Shown here: one piece after another, positions 1 to 16,234 of the stretch
How positions within the stretch are numbered: position 1 is the first letter of the stretch
How the letters are laid out: every line of letters starts with the position of its first letter
NCBI GenBank assembly: GCA_016946835.1
Contig: JACVTC010000053.1
Span: 243,501-307,500, forward strand
From: Neocallimastix lanati (nom. inval.)
Lineage: Eukaryota > Neocallimastigomycota > Neocallimastigomycetes > Neocallimastigales > Neocallimastigaceae
Direction of reading: 5' to 3'
Length of the DNA: 64,000 nt
The notes under the pieces: model-generated
Seen by the model: only the letters and a program-made list of their open reading frames with translations
What the model was told of the DNA's origin: nothing
The model's database searches: none
Translations under genes and position numbers: made by a program

Positions 1-98
1 ATTATAAAAAGAAATAATTAATACTAAATTCTTATAATTTAAATAATTTTATTAATTTCATATCTATGTAAAATTAGGTGGATTTATTATTTTTTTTT

Positions 99-129
<31 letters not shown>

Positions 130-329
130 CAGCCTCAATTATTGCGACCTTTAATTTTATATATTCATTAATTAAACATAGGAATTTATTTTTTTTATGA
201 AAAACACACAATTAATAAAAAATATATATTATCTGACCAATTAGAATATAAAAATATTTTAAATAGTGATGTGAAATAGAAGTTAATATTCAAAATAAAA
301 CATATAAATAAATTCAGAAAAAAGTTCAT
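1..329. other. AT-rich stretch, no gene
   Basis: I see only homopolymer runs, a short TA dinucleotide tract near 105-128 and stop-rich frames. No coding or RNA feature is supported. Confidence 0.6.
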
Positions 330-482
330 ATGAAACGAACCTCCCTTCCTGAATATAATATTTCTATGTAAAGGAATTCTTATTCTAGATTAGGATTTCA
401 ATTGACTATCTGAAAGAAATTATGGTCTTCTCCTTCAAAGGCATTGGTCCTACTGGTATTTTTAGCGTTGATACTCCATTTA
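330..482 (-). pseudogene. LINE 3'-end fragment (C-terminal coding scrap)
   Basis: Read on the minus strand, about 482 down to 411 encodes SINAKNTSRTNAFEGEDHNF before a stop. This resembles the C-terminus of the LINE copy at 54956-55258, which reads SVNAEETVRQ.. and ..EDHNF before its own stop. The segment is noticeably less AT-rich than its surroundings, as the other LINE pieces are. No reverse transcriptase or poly(A) tail is visible, so it is a truncated relic. The match is short and read by eye. Confidence 0.5.
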
Positions 483-802
483 TTAATTAAATTTAATTTA
501 CCCAATAATTAATTATTAATTATTTTCTATTCTAAATATTAAATATATTATGTTATTTTCATTACAATATGTATTTTCATATGACTTTTTATTTAGATCA
601 TATGATACTATTATGATATACCGTGCTATATTTTAATTATAATAATGTAGTTATATCTTTATTTATTTATTATTACTTTTCCTAAATAATTAAAAACCCC
701 TTTCTAAATTAATTTTATTAGAAATTGGTTATTATTAAGAGATTTCATTTTAAAATTATAAATTTAATAATATGAAATGCATTTTAAACATATAATATAA
801 AT

Positions 803-1176
803 TATTTATATATAAGAATATAATATCTATATTTAAATAATAAATATATATTATATATAAAAATATAAAATAAATATAAAATAATACATAATAATATATT
901 ATACAGTATAATATAAAATAAGATTATTTAAGTCCTATTAAAGTTAAATATAAGAATATTATTATATTTTAATATAATGATATATAATTATAAAATAAAT
1001 ATATAATTAATGTATATTATAAAATAATATGTAATTTAATATATATTATAATAGTAATTATAATACAATAATGAATAATTAATAATATATTATATAAATT
1101 ATTATTAAAAAGATATATATTTAATATTTAATATTAAATAAACAAATATGTTACTACAAATATTTGTTTTAGATCA
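803..1176 (-). repeat. probable 3' LTR of the gypsy element (left edge uncertain)
   Basis: The right edge (TGTTACTACAAATATTTG, then TTTTAGATCA) is nearly the same as the end of an LTR-like insertion at 36252-36624. On the minus strand both begin TGAT.TAAAACAAATAT. In the gypsy element a purine-rich TTGTGGGC stretch lies just upstream in element orientation, a plausible polypurine tract. The left boundary is inferred only from the 373-bp length of the other copy, and the interior is too degenerate to align by eye. Confidence 0.45.
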
Positions 1177-1296
1177 AAATTGCCCACAATAAGATAGCAA
1201 TTTATTATATGAAATTAAGTATAGTTCTCTATACGAGAAGAATTATTAATTGAAAATAAAATTGACTATTAACTTTATAATTTTTATAAGATAAAC

Positions 1297-2067
1297 TTAT
1301 TTTAGAATATTATTTTCATGTAAAATGCTTTTAATATGAACATTTCGTTGTAATATTATTCCTGTCCTATCTTCTTGTAATTTTACTGTATTCCAAGTTA
1401 TTTCTTTTATAGTATAAGGTCCTGAATAGTAAGGCTCTAACTTGTGTCTTTGAAATCTTCTTATTTTTACTTTATCTCCAATTTTATAATTATTCTTATT
1501 TGACATACTTTGTTTAGCTTCCCTTCTACTCTTCCAATAATTAATTGTTCCTAATCTTTTATTAGCAGCTTCTTTAATCCAACGTTGATGTTCCAAGAAT
1601 CGCTCGATAAGAAGTTCATCCATAGTTCTTTGAATTGGTTTCTCAATAGAATTCCTAATGTTAATTTCAATAGGTAGTAAGTCTTCCCGTCCATATAATA
1701 ATTCGAAACTAGAGTATCCTGATACTGACAATCTTGATGTTCGTAAAGCCCATAACACTAAAGGTAGTAGTAAATCCCAATTCTCATTATCTTCTACAAA
1801 GTTCCTAAGTTTCTTTTCGATTTTCCTATTTCTATTTTCTACAAGTCCATTAGAAGCTGGGTGATAAACTGAAACAAAGTGAATATATATCCCATATAAA
1901 TCTAAAAATATTTTGGTATAATCTGAATTTAACTGAGGTCCATTATCCATATTTATAACTTGTGGAAGTCCGTGCCTACTAAATACTTCAATTAGGAAAT
2001 TTGTTACGTCTTGAGAAGTTACTGAAACTGTTGGCTTTGCTTCTACCCAACTTGTAAAATAGTCCAC
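1297..2067 (-). pseudogene. gypsy integrase core and C-terminal domain
   Basis: A retroviral-type integrase. DYFTSWVEAKP carries the first catalytic Asp, MDNGPQLNS the second, and HPASNGLVENRNR the catalytic Glu. The C-terminal part (GDKVKIRRFQRHKLEPYYSGPYTI) is the usual small beta-barrel/chromatin-contact region of gypsy integrases. It is 256 aa and open to its stop, but separated by a frameshift near 2100 from the zinc-finger part, so it is a pseudogene fragment of the pol polyprotein. No separate start is expected. Confidence 0.85.
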
Positions 2068-2104
2068 ACATACTATTAAGTATTTAAAACCTCTAGGAGT
2101 CTGT

Positions 2105-2446
2105 TTAAGTTGGACCTACTATATCTAATCCTAACTTTACAAAAGGTGCTTCCACAGGAGATGGAAATTTTTCTATCTGTCCAGGAATAGTTTCAGATCT
2201 GGTTAATTGACATATTTTGCAAAGAGAGACGTACTTTTTGATATCAATAATCATATTTTTCCAATAATAATTTTGTTTTATTCTATCGTACGTCTTCTGT
2301 ACCCCATCATGTCCAGTTCTGTGGGCAATACCTATAATTCTTATCTTCTCTAAGTAGTCATCTATTACCAATCGTAGTTTATTATTATCTCTAATATAAG
2401 TTTTACCATCTATTGTAATTATTCGATCTTTCAAGAATGTTTTCAT
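2105..2446 (-). pseudogene. gypsy integrase N-terminal H2C2 zinc finger
   Basis: The segment reads IGIAHRTGHDGVQKTYDRI, then CKICQ, giving the H..H..C..C zinc-binding pattern that precedes the integrase core. It ends GLDIVGPT, the usual entry into the core domain, and the frame breaks just after. Confidence 0.8.
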
Positions 2447-3274
2447 AAATTCATCTATATATTTTTCGTTTTCATCATCATTTATTGTCTCAATTAGATT
2501 ATTTTCATTATTATCACTGTTATTCTCTATTGAATTATTCCCTCCATCATTATTTTCTTCTTTGTTATTATTATTAATTAACGTATCTACTATTATATTA
2601 TCTTTTTTTCTAATTCTTGATAGTGCATCAGCGATAATATTACCCTTACCAGGTTGATATACAATATTAACTTGAAGTTGACTAAAAAGATTACACCAAC
2701 GAGCATGTTTACTAGTAGCAGGTTCTAACTTCTTAATAATAGAAACTAAAGGTAGGTGGTCAGTATATAAAATTGTCTGAAATGGATTACTAAGTATATA
2801 TGGTCTAAATTGATTAATACATTAGTATGTAGCGGTACCCTCTAATTCTGTAATGGCATAATTTCTTTCTGATTTGGTTAGAGAGCCGCTAACAAAATAA
2901 ACGAGATGTTCTATATTATCATCCTATAATTGTAGTAGGACACCACCAATACCATTAAAACTAGCATCAGAGCGGATAATAAATGGTTTATCAAATCTTG
3001 GGTAACAAAGAATAAGTGCATTAACTAACGCGTTTATTAATTTATTGAAACTTTCAGTATGTTCCACTGTCCAGACATATTCTACATTTTTCCTTAATAA
3101 TTTACATAATGGAGCTGATATTAATGCACAATTATCAATAAAATTTCTATAGTAACCGACCATACCTAGAAAAGAACGCAACTCCGTAATATTATTTGGG
3201 ATATTCATCTTACTAATGGTTTCCACTTTCTTCTTAATAGGTAATAAACCTTTATTTTTTACTTTATGTCCCAA
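2447..3274 (-). pseudogene. gypsy RNase H and connection region
   Basis: FIIRSDASFNGIGGVLLQL holds the first RNase H aspartate. Past a stop near 2922 the frame resumes with ITELEGTATY (Glu) and TILYTDHLPLV (Asp), then the tether DALSRIRKK just before the integrase. The N-terminal part (LGMVGYYRNFI, then WTVEHTESFNKL) is the RT-RNase H connection. In-frame stops near 2922 and 2823 make it non-functional. Confidence 0.8.
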
Positions 3275-3762
3275 AGCCTCTACTTCATACCAATAAAAAT
3301 GGCATTTTTCAATATTTAATTATAATATTTATGTTTTCTTAAAATATTAAATACTTCTTTTAAATCTAATAAATGTTGTTCTACATTAGGGGAATAAATA
3401 ATAATATCATCAAGATATATTTGTACACAATTATTAATTAAATCGAAAAATATAGGATTCGTTTCCCTCTGAAAAGTGGCCGGTGCATTCGTTAACCCAA
3501 ACGGCGTCACTTTAAAAGTAATAGTTACCATATTTTGTAGTAAAGGAGGTAACTTCTTAATCATCAACAAACATAGGGATTTGATGATATCCACTAAATA
3601 AATCAATAGTTGAGAAAATAGTAGCATCCTTTAGCGCGTCGAATATTTTTTGAATTTTTGGTAGTGAATATGCATCTTTTGTTGTAATATTATTAATTAA
3701 TCTATAATCTACATATAGTCTCCAACGTCCATTTTTCTTTGGTACCAATACAATAGGAGACG
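3275..3762 (-). pseudogene. gypsy reverse transcriptase, palm and fingers
   Basis: VPKKNGRWRLYVDYRLIN, FSTIDLFSGYHQIPM and GLTNAPATFQ are the conserved RT blocks. QIYLDDIIIYS is the catalytic YxDD box. A frameshift near 3560 separates the first two blocks from the last two, and a stop follows RKHKYYN near 3316. The N-terminal fingers continue to the right of the insertion, at 4536-4640. Confidence 0.85.
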
Positions 3763-4530
3763 TATAAAGTTTTGATTTAAAAAATAGATTATAAGTCAAA
3801 AATTATAATAACACTAAATAACACAAAAATGTTTTATAAACAAATAAGTTTTATTATATTTAGATTTTAAAATAATTAATTATTAGTGTTATTAACAATA
3901 AATCGTTAATAACAATTACATCGATTAAAATACATGAAATTTGGTTAACTATTTATATTTTTATCTTATTACATTTATAATATATAATTCCTATTGAATT
4001 ATATTATCTAACTATTTATTTAAAAACAATACTAACCTAAACTAATAATAAATAATTAACTATTACTAAATAAAGAGAATTATAATTAATAACTAAAATA
4101 AATATAAACAATTTCAATCGAGCTCATTTATTATTTATTTATTATTTAAATATTATTAATAAATTCTTATTATATTTTCTATTTAAAATTAATATAAAAG
4201 TTGTCATAATTATTTAATATGATTTTAGCATAAAATGCCGCAAGTTTCAACATGACTAATTGCATAGTTTCATGTTGTTAATTTATCTTGTAAAAAACCT
4301 TAACTCTTATTATTTAAATTAAATTACATAAAAAAGAAATGATTTTCAATTACTAGTTTCACAAGAGAAATTTTTAATTTATTAATATGATTGGGAAGAA
4401 GTCGAAGTTTTGTTTAAAATTATTTGCAATAATTTTATACACGTGATTTTTAATAGATTTATTTCAATTTTACTTAAATTTATGATTAAATTTAATTAAA
4501 ATTTATAAAGATATTAATAATATCTTTACA
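3763..4530 (-). mobile_element. 768-bp nested insertion with 5-bp target duplication (probable solo LTR)
   Basis: The RT reading frame is interrupted between the blocks LIDKGLISPSYSP and YTSPIVLVPKK. The plus-strand sequence AGACG occurs at 3758-3762 and again at 4531-4535, directly flanking the insertion. On the minus strand the insert begins TGTAAAGATA and ends AACTTTATA, a short imperfect inverted terminal repeat. A 5-bp duplication, a TG start, no coding capacity and this length fit a solo LTR. The usual terminal CA is TA here. It shows no obvious match to the 373-bp LTR at 36252. Confidence 0.75.
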
Positions 4531-5547
4531 AGACGATCATGGAGAGTAAGAAGGAGAAATTAATCCTTTATCAATTAATTTTTTTAATTCTTCTTTCAAT
4601 GCTGTTAATTAGATATGGGATAACCTATATGCTCTTTGTTTAATAGGTTTTGCTCCATCTATCAGTTCAATATGATGTGGTAATAATTTGGATGGTTCCA
4701 AATCATCTGAAGATATTGCAACGACATCATTAAATGTTATTAACAAATTTCTTAATTCTGATTTTATTGTATCTTCCTGAATATCCATACCTTCTATAAT
4801 TGATTCTATAATAACTCTTCTATCCTCTTTTATAGTTGTGAAAATAGTATTAGCAGATATTGAGAAATTATCATCATATAAATAACATAATAAGGCTTGT
4901 GAATGAAACATGGATATATCCTCTATCGGAACAAAGGGAACCAATTTATTTTCTTTATTTTTAATTGATAAGTATTTGTCCACAGTATCTACAATAATTC
5001 TATGATCATGTTGAGTTTTCAAACCAATAATAATATCATAAAAGGAGTCTTCTTTTTCAGATATTCTAAAATTACTTGAAATATTTAAATTTCCTATATT
5101 AACATCTAATTGGACTATTTCATATACACGTTCTTCAGCATCAGACATAGCTTGATGAACTTTACTTGCAACTGAACCAATTATTTTATAATTTTTAATA
5201 GAATTATTTAAAAAGTTACGAGTGACTAAATTCACATTACTACAACCATCAATAAGAACAGCTGCGGTAGTTCCATTAACAAACCCTTTAACTACAGCAA
5301 TATCATGTTCTTGTACATTTTTACTATTATAATCATGATAAGGGTTATTCATAATTTCTAAATCTGTTAAAGTATTATGAGAATCTGCTATTCCTACTGT
5401 AATTTCATTATCACCTTTAGATTTCCTAAAACTTTTAGTCACATCCGATCGTAAGGAACTACTTATATTAAGTAATTGAGCTAACGTAATATGAGCTGGA
5501 GTATTCTTCAATTCCTCTAATATGTTGTATGATTCTACTCCATCCAT
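4531..5547 (-). pseudogene. gypsy protease and pol N-terminal linker
   Basis: The 312-aa frame contains VNGTTAAVLIDGCSNVNLV. This is a retropepsin-like flap-and-active-site region with D-G-C-S where a functional protease usually has D-T/S-G-A/S, so the site looks altered. The C-terminus (LLPHHIELIDGAKPIKQRAY) is the conserved lead-in to the RT fingers. A stop follows RLSHI at 4609, and the coding resemblance continues (ALKEELKKLIDKGLI) up to the nested insertion. Confidence 0.75.
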
Positions 5548-6276
5548 TAATTGAATTATTTAATTAACTCTAGGTGGTTTATTTTCTGTTTTAATTTTAT
5601 TATTTTTATTATTTTCATTAAAATTTATAGTGTCTTTATTATCTTAATTTGTTTTCCTTACTGTAAAATTATTTTTATTATCATTGTTAATAATTATATT
5701 ATTTTTAATTGGAATATCATTATGAATATTGCTCTTATTTGTATTATTTCTGTTTTAGAACTTGGTTTGGCAAAATTTTGTAATGGTTTAATAGTTTCCT
5801 TTGGGTTAGGTTTATTAATATATATATCATTATTATTATTATTCGAATTATTATCAATATTATTATTTAAGTTGTTCAATTCATTATTATTATTTGGATT
5901 ATTAATAATTTTTTTATTTGCAGTTCTTTTAGAATCTGGTAATAATGTAGAATATTTTTCATCCCTACTACGTTTTGCAGCTGCAATTATATCTTGATAT
6001 CTATTATTCCAATTATTAACTGCAAATATACTAGGGTTGGCAATTTGATTAAAGGAAGTTAGCTTTCTTCCCTTATCTAGTTTTTTTGAGAATATAAAGA
6101 ATTAATGTAACTTTCATAATTTGAATCACTTTGGAACCTAGCAAATGCAACGCAATCTTTCAAAACATGATCTGATTGATGACAAAAATAACAAGTTTTA
6201 ATTTTTAGATTTTTCATGCGGTTAGTTAAATCATTCATAATGTCAGGATTATTATTATCATTAATTGAGTTATGGT
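5548..6276 (-). pseudogene. gypsy gag C-terminus with CCHC zinc knuckle
   Basis: Around 6150-6200 (minus strand) the translation reads CYFCHQSDHVLKDC, a complete CX2CX4HX4C nucleocapsid knuckle. The rest is Asn-rich and frame-broken. The long plus-strand open frame at 5551-5997 is the antisense shadow of this N-rich region. Confidence 0.7.
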
Positions 6277-7195
6277 TTATATTACTATTATTGTTATTAT
6301 TATAATAATTATTACCATTATTACTGTTAAGTTTCTAAAATTTCCATTATTGTTACTATCATTATAATTATTACCATTGTTTCCATTAAAATTTGTATTT
6401 CTAAAATTTCCATTGTTGTTAAAATTTCTCAAACCGTTCGAATTCACTCTAGATGGTGAATTTAATGGCAAATTATTAAATCTTCTTATTCTATTAAAAT
6501 TTCCTGAATTATTAATTGTATTAAAATTATTATTGAATGGTGTAAAATTTGAATTATTATTATATTGATCCATGAAGGTATTATTAGAATTTAATCTATC
6601 AGATTTAAAAAAAATTATTTCTTCCATTATAGTTACTGGTATTACCATAAGAACTCCACATTTCTTGATTTCCTTGGGTTTCATTTAATATATTTTCATA
6701 CTTCTCAGCTAAGTTACAGGCAGTTTTGAGGTCAGAAGCTTCAGCTATGGCGACTCTTTCGTAAATCTTACTTCGAGGTCTCAAGGCATTTTCATAATCA
6801 ATTACTGAAATAGCGAATTGATCTATGGAATCTAACTGATCATATAGCTCCAAGAATCTTGTATTAAAGTCATAGATACTTTCATTTGAATTGATCATAA
6901 TTTTCTTAATTTGTCGTAATTTGTTTTCTTTCATATTTTCTCTCCAATATTTCTTTTTAATCAGGTTCACATACTCATCTAGTGGTAGAATATGACCCAA
7001 CTTAATTTGCTCTGAGTGAAGTACCCTAACAATATCATCCTCACAAACTGCAATGATATAACTAAATTTACCTTCATCACTAAATATACGCTCTCTTCTA
7101 AACCAGTCAGTAATATGAAACTTCCAGATCTCCGCATCTTTATGAACACCTCCAATCCTTGGTAGAGTTCTAGTATCAACATCATCATTATCCAC
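6277..7195 (-). pseudogene. gypsy gag (capsid-like) protein
   Basis: The 196-aa frame from 7195 (GVHKDAEIWKFHITDWFRR ... YWRENMKENKLRQIKKIM ... YDFNTRFLELYDQL) has the pattern of retrotransposon gag proteins: W near the start, YW, then a repeated aromatic/Leu core. It runs into an Asn-rich tail in another frame at 6277-6684, leading to the zinc knuckle. The start is the first Met of the open frame. Upstream sequence is AT-rich and should be the 5' leader. Confidence 0.75.
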
Positions 7196-7203
7196 TGGAT
7201 CAA

Positions 7204-8267
7204 GAGGGTAAGATTAAATAATTATATTAAAATGTATCTTCTACATATATTTATTTAATAAATAAAATATTAAATAATTAATTAAATATTTTATTATTAT
7301 TAAATAAATTAATAAAAAAATAGATAAATAAATGTTTAAAGAAAATCTTTATTTATAATACGAATATATAAATAAAAATTATAAGAATCTAATATTAATT
7401 GGTTCTATTTATAATAGTTTTTTAATATTTTATTATATTTATAATACATAATAAATACATAATATTATAATTATTTATAAATATGTAAATAATTATTCCT
7501 CTTAATACTATAAATAGAGAGTAGAATTTTTATTTTATTCTCTAGTCTTTATTATAACCAATATATAACAAAACAAAATTTAATAAATAAAATTTATTAA
7601 ATAGTTAAAATAGAGTAAATAATGGAAAAAATAAATTATAAGTAAAAAATATATATATCTTAATTGAATTTTGAATTTAAGGGACTATTTGGTTTGAATT
7701 TTATTTAATAAGTCAATTAAAGTGAGAATTGAAACAATGATATCCTAAATTAATGACTATTTTTTTTTTTTTTTTTTTTTTTTATTTTTTACAATATTTC
7801 TAATTACTTGTACTGGCGTAATATTGATAATAATACAATATTTTGAATTATACACCCATTAGAAAGAATTTATAATATTTAATATACAAAAGAAATTTTA
7901 ATAGGATAAATAATAATAATATATATATATATAAATAATATTTTGTTTTAGTTATTAATGATATTTTAAATTAAAGATTGTACAAATATAAATTATATAT
8001 TCAAGTATAACATTATTATTTATTCATTATATTATATATTTGAAAGTTCAATCTCAATACTTTAACTAGTTTCTTATATATTTTAAATGTATTTAAAAAT
8101 TTTTATTAATATTATTATTTTTACTTTTTTCATTAATAAAATTAATTTTATTAATCTATTTATTAACATTATATTTAATCAATTATTATTTTTATTTTTA
8201 TCTCTATTTTTATTTTTATCTCTATTTTTATTTTAATTTTTATTTTTATGTTTGTTTATGTTTATTT

Positions 8268-8307
<40 letters not shown>

Positions 8308-9460
8308 AACTAAAATAAAAATAAAAAAATAATGATAATAAATATTTATTGAAGAAACTTTTATATAACTTTATTACATAAAATAAATATTTATATCATT
8401 TATTTTTACTTAATTTTTTTTTTTTCAATATATGAAAATAAAAAAATAAAAGTAAAAATAATAATAATAACATTTATAATATTACATTATCCTAGTTTTC
8501 GATGATGATTGTATCTATTAAGATACATATTTATATTAATTCAAATTATTAAATAATATATCCAATTATATATGTAAATAAAAAATAATAATTTTATAAA
8601 ATATTATAAAATATTATAAAATAAAATAAAATAAAATAAGAATATAATAGCTATGTTTATTATATTGTGAATCTTTATATGTCTATATTTATTGCTTTAC
8701 TTTATAATCGATATAATTTAAAATTGTTTATTAATGAAGAAACTATATTAATATATGATTTTTTAATATATTTAAACAGTGATATTTATTCTATTTCAAA
8801 AAAAAAAAAAAAATTTTTTTTTTATATATTTTGAAATAAAATAGTTTATTAGAAAATTTAGTATCAATGATTTATTAATATAAAACCATTTACACTAATT
8901 ATATATTATATATTATAAATTGAATGAATGAATGAATGATAGAAAACATATTTAAAAATTATATTAAAAATTGTGTTAAGAATGAAATTGTTAAATAATC
9001 TTTAAATACCAAAGTTGAATTTATGTTAAAAAAATTTTTTTATTTATCGATATAAGAATAAAATTGATAAATCATTTTTAAATATCTAAAGTTGTATTTA
9101 TATTATTGAAAACCTTTTTATAACTTTCTTTTATATATTTAATTATGAAAAAAAAAAAGTTTCTTTGATAAAATGAATTTTTAAATATAAAAAAAAAAAA
9201 ATTAGTTTGATAAATTTATTTATACGGTTTGAAATTCGAAAGATTAAAATGCTCTTCATTAAAATAATAATAAAATATCAATTGGTAGATATAAAACTAT
9301 TTTCTATATTTGAATTTGTATATTTTAATGGTTTTGGTATTTTTTTTTTTTTTTTTTTTTTTTTTGTATTACTATCTAAAATTATTTTAATACAAAATAA
9401 AAAATCAAATAAAAAATAAGCACATTTTAATTAATAACTTTTATTTACAAAATTGTATAT
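7204..9460. other. AT-rich intergenic DNA; possible degraded 5' LTR near 7204-7700
   Basis: The gypsy 5' LTR should start here. On the minus strand 7500-7560 reads CTCTATTTATAG, which resembles CTTATAAATAG in the LTR at 36252-36624, but the LTR terminus TGATCTAAAAC was not found. The rest is poly(T) (7760-7782), poly(A) (8275-8305), TA-rich DNA and stops. The 70-aa plus frame at 9207-9419 contains an 18-T run read as Phe and is not supported as a gene. Confidence 0.45.
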
Positions 9461-13927
<4,467 letters not shown>

Positions 13928-15137
13928 TTAATAATATTTAAATAAAATCAATAATGATATAAAATGCTTAAAAAACTTTCCATTATATAATAAAATAAAA
14001 AATAAAAAATATATATTTAATATATTCAATACAAGTTTTATATATTAGATAAAGTATAATAAAAAATATATATATATTAAATATATATTAAATTGCATAT
14101 ATTATTTAATTATTACCTATTTTAGGTTAATTAAAATTAATATCAAAATTTAATATTTAAACAAAAATCATTTTAAAAATTCATTGGTCTATAAATTTTC
14201 ATTTATTTTAATGTATTATATGATGTATATTATAAATGAATGTATTATACATTTTTCTTTAATTTAAATAATAGCTTCAATTAATATAATAAGCTATTAA
14301 AATAGTTCAAAAGTTATTATAAACTATTTTTGTTATATCGCATTAATTTTACAAAAATTTGTATTTATTATTAAATTAAATGAATATCATGAATTTTAAT
14401 TGAACATTCAAGGGAAATAGAATTTTATTTTTAATTTACTTAATTTGATTTTTAATTATTTCTTGATTTGTATTAGGAAAACTTCCATAAATATTTTATT
14501 TTTATCCATTCAAAACTATTATAATATTATTTTATTTATATCCAATATATATGTTATGGAATAATATTAGAAATAAAACATCCATAAAGTAATGAATTTT
14601 ATATAACTAAATTATTATCTTAGATATATAATTAGTTTTTAATTCCTTTTATATAACTATATTAATATTCTATACTTCATTAAATAGAATTAAGAAGTAA
14701 AAAAGAATGAAGTGTATTACTAAAAACTGAGAAAACTCGTTCTTCAAGAGGGCGGAGCCACTACTAAGTATTATGAGGATTATCACTATTTCCATATAAA
14801 TATTTAAATATATATTTAAGGGTTAGATATGAAATAAATAATAATAGGAATTGAATATGATTCCCTGTAATTTCTTTTAAATTTATAATATGATTATTAA
14901 GTATATATGCATAATATATTGTTTTTCACATGCAAATATATACTATAGTAAGAATCAAAATCACTATGTATAATATTTAAATATCATATAATTTTTTATA
15001 AATATCAAAATAATAGCTTGATATTATATATAATACTTAACAGGATAAGTTTAATGGATATTTAATTAATCTATAGATATTATTTTAAATACTTCTTTGA
15101 TATACAATTATCTCTAAACTTAATAATTTTTATATAT

Positions 15138-15221
15138 ACTTAAAATTTAATAAAAATTTATGATTAAATACTTAATTAAAATGATAAGTATTTAATCATA
15201 AATTTTTATTAAATTTTAAGT
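15138..15221. repeat. perfect 37-bp inverted repeat with 10-nt loop
   Basis: The arm 15138-15174 (starting ACTTAAAATTTAATAAAAAT) is the exact reverse complement of 15185-15221. The 10-nt spacer is ATTAAAATGA. The arms are wholly AT-rich, but a 37/37 match is far beyond chance. It could be a foldback element, a recombination product or a transcribed hairpin. Confidence 0.9.
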
Positions 15222-15435
15222 ACTATATATAAAACTAAATTTATATTGATTCTTTTAAATGTGAATCAAATATTAATAAATTCTTTTTATAATTTTTTTA
15301 TAATTATTATTTTCATTATTATTTATTACTATTATTTTAAGAATATATATAAACGCAAATAATATATATTAATTTTCCATAAAATTATTTAATATTTTAT
15401 TAATAAATAAGCTATTATTTTATAAATATAGTATC

Positions 15436-15455
15436 AAACTAAGGGTTAGGGTTAG
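15436..15455 (+). repeat. interstitial telomere-like motif
   Basis: AAGGGTTAGGGTTAGGT contains two and a half TTAGGG units, the usual fungal telomere repeat. It is too short to be a telomere and is flanked by ordinary AT-rich sequence. Confidence 0.5.
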
Positions 15456-15921
15456 GTACTATTCAATTAAAAATCAATATAGAATTTAATTTATAAAAAT
15501 TAAAAAAGTAAACAGAATTGGAATCTATAAATAAATTATGCTATAAAAAAAAAATAGAAATAAATAAGTTTATTCCTCATATAATGTTAACAAATGTTTC
15601 CAATATTATAATATATAAAAAAAAACTTTAAAATCTTATTCAATATTAATAATAATAATTCTAAATTTAATTTTTTTTTTTTTTTTTTTAATTTTTTTTT
15701 TTTTTTTATTTTTAAAAGTTAAAATTATATAAAATAAAAAAAAAAGATTTTTATTACATATTTTTTATGATAATTAAATTAAATAGTAAATAAATATATA
15801 TAATTTTATTATTTTTAAAATTATTAGATATAAATATAAACTATAATAATAATTTATTTATACAATTTTATTATATTATAATTTTAATTATATAAAGCCT
15901 GAAAAATTATTAGTTTTTGGG

Positions 15922-15956
<35 letters not shown>

Positions 15957-15957
<1 letters not shown>

Positions 15958-16075
15958 GCAATTTCTTTTAAATTTTATAAATTTATAAAAAGATAGATTT
16001 TAATTTTTTTTTTTTTTTTTTTTTCAATATTGGCAATTTCTTTTAAATTTTATAAATTATAAAAAGATAGATTTT

Positions 16076-16080
<5 letters not shown>
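15957..16080. repeat. tandem direct duplication of about 55 bp separated by poly(T)
   Basis: GGCAATTTCTTTTAAATTTT followed by ATAAA...AAAAGATAGATTTTAA occurs at about 15957-16005 and again at 16031-16078, each followed by a long T run. It lies 155 bp upstream of the receptor start codon. Confidence 0.8.
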
Positions 16081-16122
<42 letters not shown>

Positions 16123-16234
16123 GAAAATAAAATACAAAAAAAAAAAAAAATATATGTATGTATATGTATATAAATAAGAAAGATATTTATTAATTAAAAA
16201 ATTATATTCATATTATCAATTTTGGGGTTACAAA

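Larger units (their letters stand above)
1177..7203 (-). mobile_element. decayed Ty3/gypsy LTR retrotransposon
   Basis: Minus-strand order is gag, CCHC zinc knuckle, aspartic protease, reverse transcriptase, RNase H, integrase zinc finger, integrase core. This is the Ty3/gypsy order, with integrase last. At least four breaks (frameshifts near 3560 and 2100, stops near 3310 and 2922) and a 768-bp insertion in the RT show it is dead. The 3' LTR is placed at about 803-1176. The 5' LTR should lie to the right of 7203 but was not matched securely. The N-rich gag linker is typical of low-complexity drift in this genome. Confidence 0.85.
13928..16234. other. intergenic region between divergent genes; hairpin, telomere-like motif and tandem duplication
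   Basis: No open frame is supported. Three things stand out: a perfect 37-bp-arm hairpin (15138-15221), a short telomere-like repeat (15436-15455), and a duplicated segment just upstream of the receptor gene (about 15957-16080). A small GC-richer island (CAAGAGGGCGGAGCCACTAC) near 14744-14765 is unexplained. Confidence 0.5.

Noticed and set aside
5551-5997. 148-aa plus-strand hydrophobic ORF
   Set aside because: Antisense of the Asn-rich gag linker of the gypsy element.
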